Below the pieces are notes generated by a model, which saw only the letters and a list, made by a program, of their open reading frames with translations, made no database searches and was not told the origin of the DNA. 64,000 nucleotides of DNA, taken from the NCBI RefSeq assembly GCF_900184815.1, contig NZ_FXXQ01000003.1, forward strand, positions 186,001 through 250,000, read 5' to 3'. A program made the translations under genes and the position numbers. Below are positions 62,153 through 64,000 of this stretch, in pieces (within the stretch, counting starts at the first letter, position 1; each line of letters starts with the position of its first letter). The DNA comes from Boseongicola aestuarii (lineage in GTDB: Bacteria; Pseudomonadota; Alphaproteobacteria; Rhodobacterales; Rhodobacteraceae).

Positions 62153-62918
62153 CAAACAATCCTTCGTAGAGGTCATCGTACAGATCGATCGCTGCATCAT
62201 CCGATGTTTCCCCAAGGGCGAAGCGGCGGGAATCCAGATAGAAGAGACGCGTCTGCGCGTAGCTGTCCGCGCTATCGTAAAGAATGCCGTCGATGGTTTC
62301 CGTGAGGTCGTAGCGGTTGTTGATTATGGTTCCGGCCATAAAACCTAGCCTGTTGTCTTCTGCCTTGTCGCCAAGTTTCGGCCCTAGAACGCTGCCGATC
62401 GGGTCGGTCAGGATGTCAACGAAACGCCCTGCGGCGTCGCGCTCGGTCGAGGGGCCGAGAAGCGGCAGAACGACATAGGCCCCTTCGCTTGCGCCCCAGT
62501 TGGCCAGGGTGTCGGCAAACCCCGTATCGCGTGACTCAAGGCCCATTTCGGTCGCGGGATCGAAGAGGCCCAGCAAACCTAGTGTTGTGTTCACAGCAAA
62601 GCGTGCCGTGTTGTGGATGGCGTCCCCGATGTCGCCTTGAAGCACCTTGTTGATGACCGCGCTTGGCATGCCAAGATTTTCGGCTGCATTGTCAACCGAA
62701 CGACGGACCGGACCGGGAACGAGCGTTCCGTAGACCTGGCTTGCGGGACGCAGGGCCGAGCGGTCCAGCTCGAGGTTCACGCGATGTGTGGCGCGATTTA
62801 CGCTTTCATAAGGGTCGTGCACATCTGTGCCCGGTTCCGGAATGGAGCAGGCGGACAGGACGGAAAGTCCGAGGCCAATCAGCAAAGTGCGTTTGGCAAA
62901 AGCACGGGAAGGCAGCAA
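62145..62918 (-). CDS. mlaA: MlaA (VacJ) lipoprotein
   Basis: A 257-residue outer-membrane lipoprotein with TTG start and lipobox LSVLSAC (Cys24). DVHDPYESVNRATHRVNLEL near 32-51 and GLLGLFDPATEMGL near 113-126 are the VacJ signatures, and YVVLPLLGPSTERDAAGRF near 146 follows. It extracts misplaced phospholipids from the outer leaflet and passes them to MlaC, its downstream partner. The C-terminal tail is acidic. The AGG before TTG at 62918 supports the start. Confidence 0.93.
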   Translation of the reverse strand: MLPSRAFAKRTLLIGLGLSVLSACSIPEPGTDVHDPYESVNRATHRVNLELDRSALRPASQVYGTLVPGPVRRSVDNAAENLGMPSAVINKVLQGDIGDAIHNTARFAVNTTLGLLGLFDPATEMGLESRDTGFADTLANWGASEGAYVVLPLLGPSTERDAAGRFVDILTDPIGSVLGPKLGDKAEDNRLGFMAGTIINNRYDLTETIDGILYDSADSYAQTRLFYLDSRRFALGETSDDAAIDLYDDLYEGLFDE

Positions 62919-63136
62919 AATAAGACCTAATCTATAATTTCGTTCGGCAGCATAAGTGTTGCGGATACATATGTGATAATGCGTTAATGAACAGGGAGGT
63001 GAAGCGTAATATCACGCAATTTTGCGTTAAGTGTTGCCACGGCACCGCGTCTGAGCGAAATCATGCTGATAAGTGCAAGTCATATGCGATCGTGCCGAAA
63101 ACCCACCGTTCGCAATCAGAAACAAGGATATTTCCT

Positions 63137-63601
63137 ATGAGCAGCGATTTCGAACAACGTCTTGAAGAGATGGGGCTTTCTCTTCCTGATGCGCCTGCCC
63201 CTGCCGCCAATTACGTGCCTTTCGTGGTCGTCGGGAACACCGTGTATGTGTCGGGCCAGGTCGCGGTGAATGCGGACGGGATGATCAAGGGCAAAGTCGG
63301 TGCCGATCTGACGACGGAAGAGGGGGCAAAGGCGGCCGAGGTCTGCGCTCTGGCGCTTTTGGCGCAGGCGAAGAAAGCCTGTGGCGGCGATATTTCGCGG
63401 TTGAAGCGGGTGGTGAAGCTGACCGGGTTCGTGAACTCCACACCGGATTTTGTCGATCAGCCCAAGGTCATCAATGGCGCTTCGGATTTGTTTGTTGCGC
63501 TCTTGGGAGACAAAGGGCGCCATGCGCGTTCGGCTGTCAGCGCGGGTGCGCTTCCTTTCAACGTTGCCGTTGAAATCGAGGGAATATTCGAGATCTCATG
63601 A
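63137..63601 (+). CDS. RidA-family (YjgF/UK114) reactive intermediate deaminase
   Basis: A 154-residue RidA-like protein: VVVGNTVYVSGQVAVNADGM near 28-47, ALLAQAKKACGGDISRLKRV near 80-99 and GRHARSAVSAGALPFNVAVE near 128-147, including the conserved Arg near 131 that anchors the substrate carboxylate. The Rid7/RidA1 subgroup is not certain. AAGGA precedes ATG at 63137. The 218-base gap to mlaA (divergent) is AT-rich and holds no other feature I can support. Overlaps the next gene by ATGA. Confidence 0.88.
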   Translation: MSSDFEQRLEEMGLSLPDAPAPAANYVPFVVVGNTVYVSGQVAVNADGMIKGKVGADLTTEEGAKAAEVCALALLAQAKKACGGDISRLKRVVKLTGFVNSTPDFVDQPKVINGASDLFVALLGDKGRHARSAVSAGALPFNVAVEIEGIFEIS

Positions 63602-64000
63602 AGATCGCGCTTCCTCAGTCTTTGATCAATACACCTCTGGCGCATCGTGGTTTGCACGATGCCGCCAAAGGGCGAATCGAAAACGCGATGGCCTCGTTCC
63701 GGGCGGCGATTGATGCAGGATATGGCATCGAGCTGGATGTACAGCTCTCGGCCGATGCGCAGGCGATGTCATTTCATGATGACACATTGGATCGATTGAC
63801 CAGCGAGGTCGGGTTTGTTCGAGAGCGCACGTCGCGAGAACTGGGCACGATCAGGTTGAATGGGACTGACGACACGATTCCAATGTTCCGAGACGTTCTG
63901 GACCTTGTTGCCGGGCAAGTGCCGTTGCTGGTTGAAATCAAGGATCAGGACGGAGCGTTTGGTGACGGTGTCGGACCCCTGGAGCGGGCGGTCGCACGCG
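63598..64000 (+). CDS. ugpQ: Glycerophosphodiester phosphodiesterase, N-terminal part (runs off the window)
   Basis: The first 134 residues are visible: LAHRGLHDAAKGRIENAMASF near residue 14 carries the catalytic His-Arg and Glu, GYGIELDVQLSADA near 41 a second metal site and MSFHDDTLDRLT near 57 a third, typical of GDPD enzymes that hydrolyse deacylated phospholipids. Its ATGA start overlaps the RidA gene, and the end is cut by the window edge. Confidence 0.9.
   Translation, partial: MKIALPQSLINTPLAHRGLHDAAKGRIENAMASFRAAIDAGYGIELDVQLSADAQAMSFHDDTLDRLTSEVGFVRERTSRELGTIRLNGTDDTIPMFRDVLDLVAGQVPLLVEIKDQDGAFGDGVGPLERAVAR

Overview
The window looks like chromosomal DNA of a marine-type alphaproteobacterium of the Rhodobacteraceae (Roseobacter group). 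The basis is GC-rich coding with dense operons, the OtpR/CenR-type regulator, the atpI-atpB-atpE-atpX-atpF order with a separate b' subunit, a Rhodobacter-type porin, DUF2125, DUF3576 and DUF4170 proteins, a GcvT-fused FAD dehydrogenase and a TIGR03862-type flavoprotein. I cannot fix the genus. I see no prophage, integrase, transposase, CRISPR array, tRNA or rRNA. The region is core genome, and no gap between genes exceeds about 265 bases.

Layout. 1-8.6 kb: a cut-off MscS-like channel, a DM13 protein, a dimethylglycine/sarcosine-type dehydrogenase, AlkB-type monooxygenase with mutY, then DUF721, a DsbA-like thioredoxin and a class III CoA-transferase. 8.6-17 kb (minus strand): lpxK, waaA and DUF4170 (lipid A-Kdo assembly), an HTTM-DUF393 membrane fusion, a CysQ-like phosphatase, pmbA and DUF2125. 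17.1-22 kb: SDR, short enoyl-CoA hydratase, HNH protein, flavoprotein, glutathionyl-hydroquinone reductase. 21-26.6 kb (minus strand): DUF3576, leuS, lptE, holA, GST and an NTF2-like protein. 26.9-31 kb: porin, PLP-binding protein, L,D-transpeptidase, ribA, cenR. 31.2-36.8 kb: complete seven-gene mrpABCDEFG antiporter operon. 37-40.8 kb: azoreductase, LysR regulator, two EamA exporters, ArsR regulator. 41-43.5 kb: the F0 ATP synthase operon. 43.7-47.1 kb: phaR, a caspase-fold/peptidoglycan-binding protein, an M42 peptidase. 47.2-52.2 kb (minus strand): ffh, GNAT, chorismate mutase, rpsP, rimM, trmD, rplS, rpmE. 52.3-58.2 kb: a membrane protein, an EamA exporter, a phosphodiesterase gene broken by an in-frame stop, and smc. 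58.3-64 kb: FMN reductase, HTD2-like dehydratase, an MnmC-like oxidase divergent from mnmD, mlaC and mlaA, ridA and a cut-off ugpQ.

How it fits together. Envelope building is the recurring theme (lpxK, waaA, lptE, mlaA, mlaC, porin, L,D-transpeptidase, cenR), next to ion homeostasis and energy (mrp, atp), translation and secretion (leuS, ffh, rpsP-rimM-trmD, rplS, rpmE, mnmD) and chromosome maintenance (smc, holA, mutY). Many genes are translationally coupled through ATGA or GTGA overlaps, and four convergent pairs overlap by exactly four bases at their stop codons.

No clearly new multi-gene system stands out. The best leads are the nonsense-interrupted phosphodiesterase, a family of six dispersed palindromic intergenic elements, a three-copy 22-bp tandem repeat in front of DUF4170-waaA-lpxK, a PhaR-type operator before phaR, three stem-loops before ffh, and a caspase-fold protein lacking its catalytic pair.
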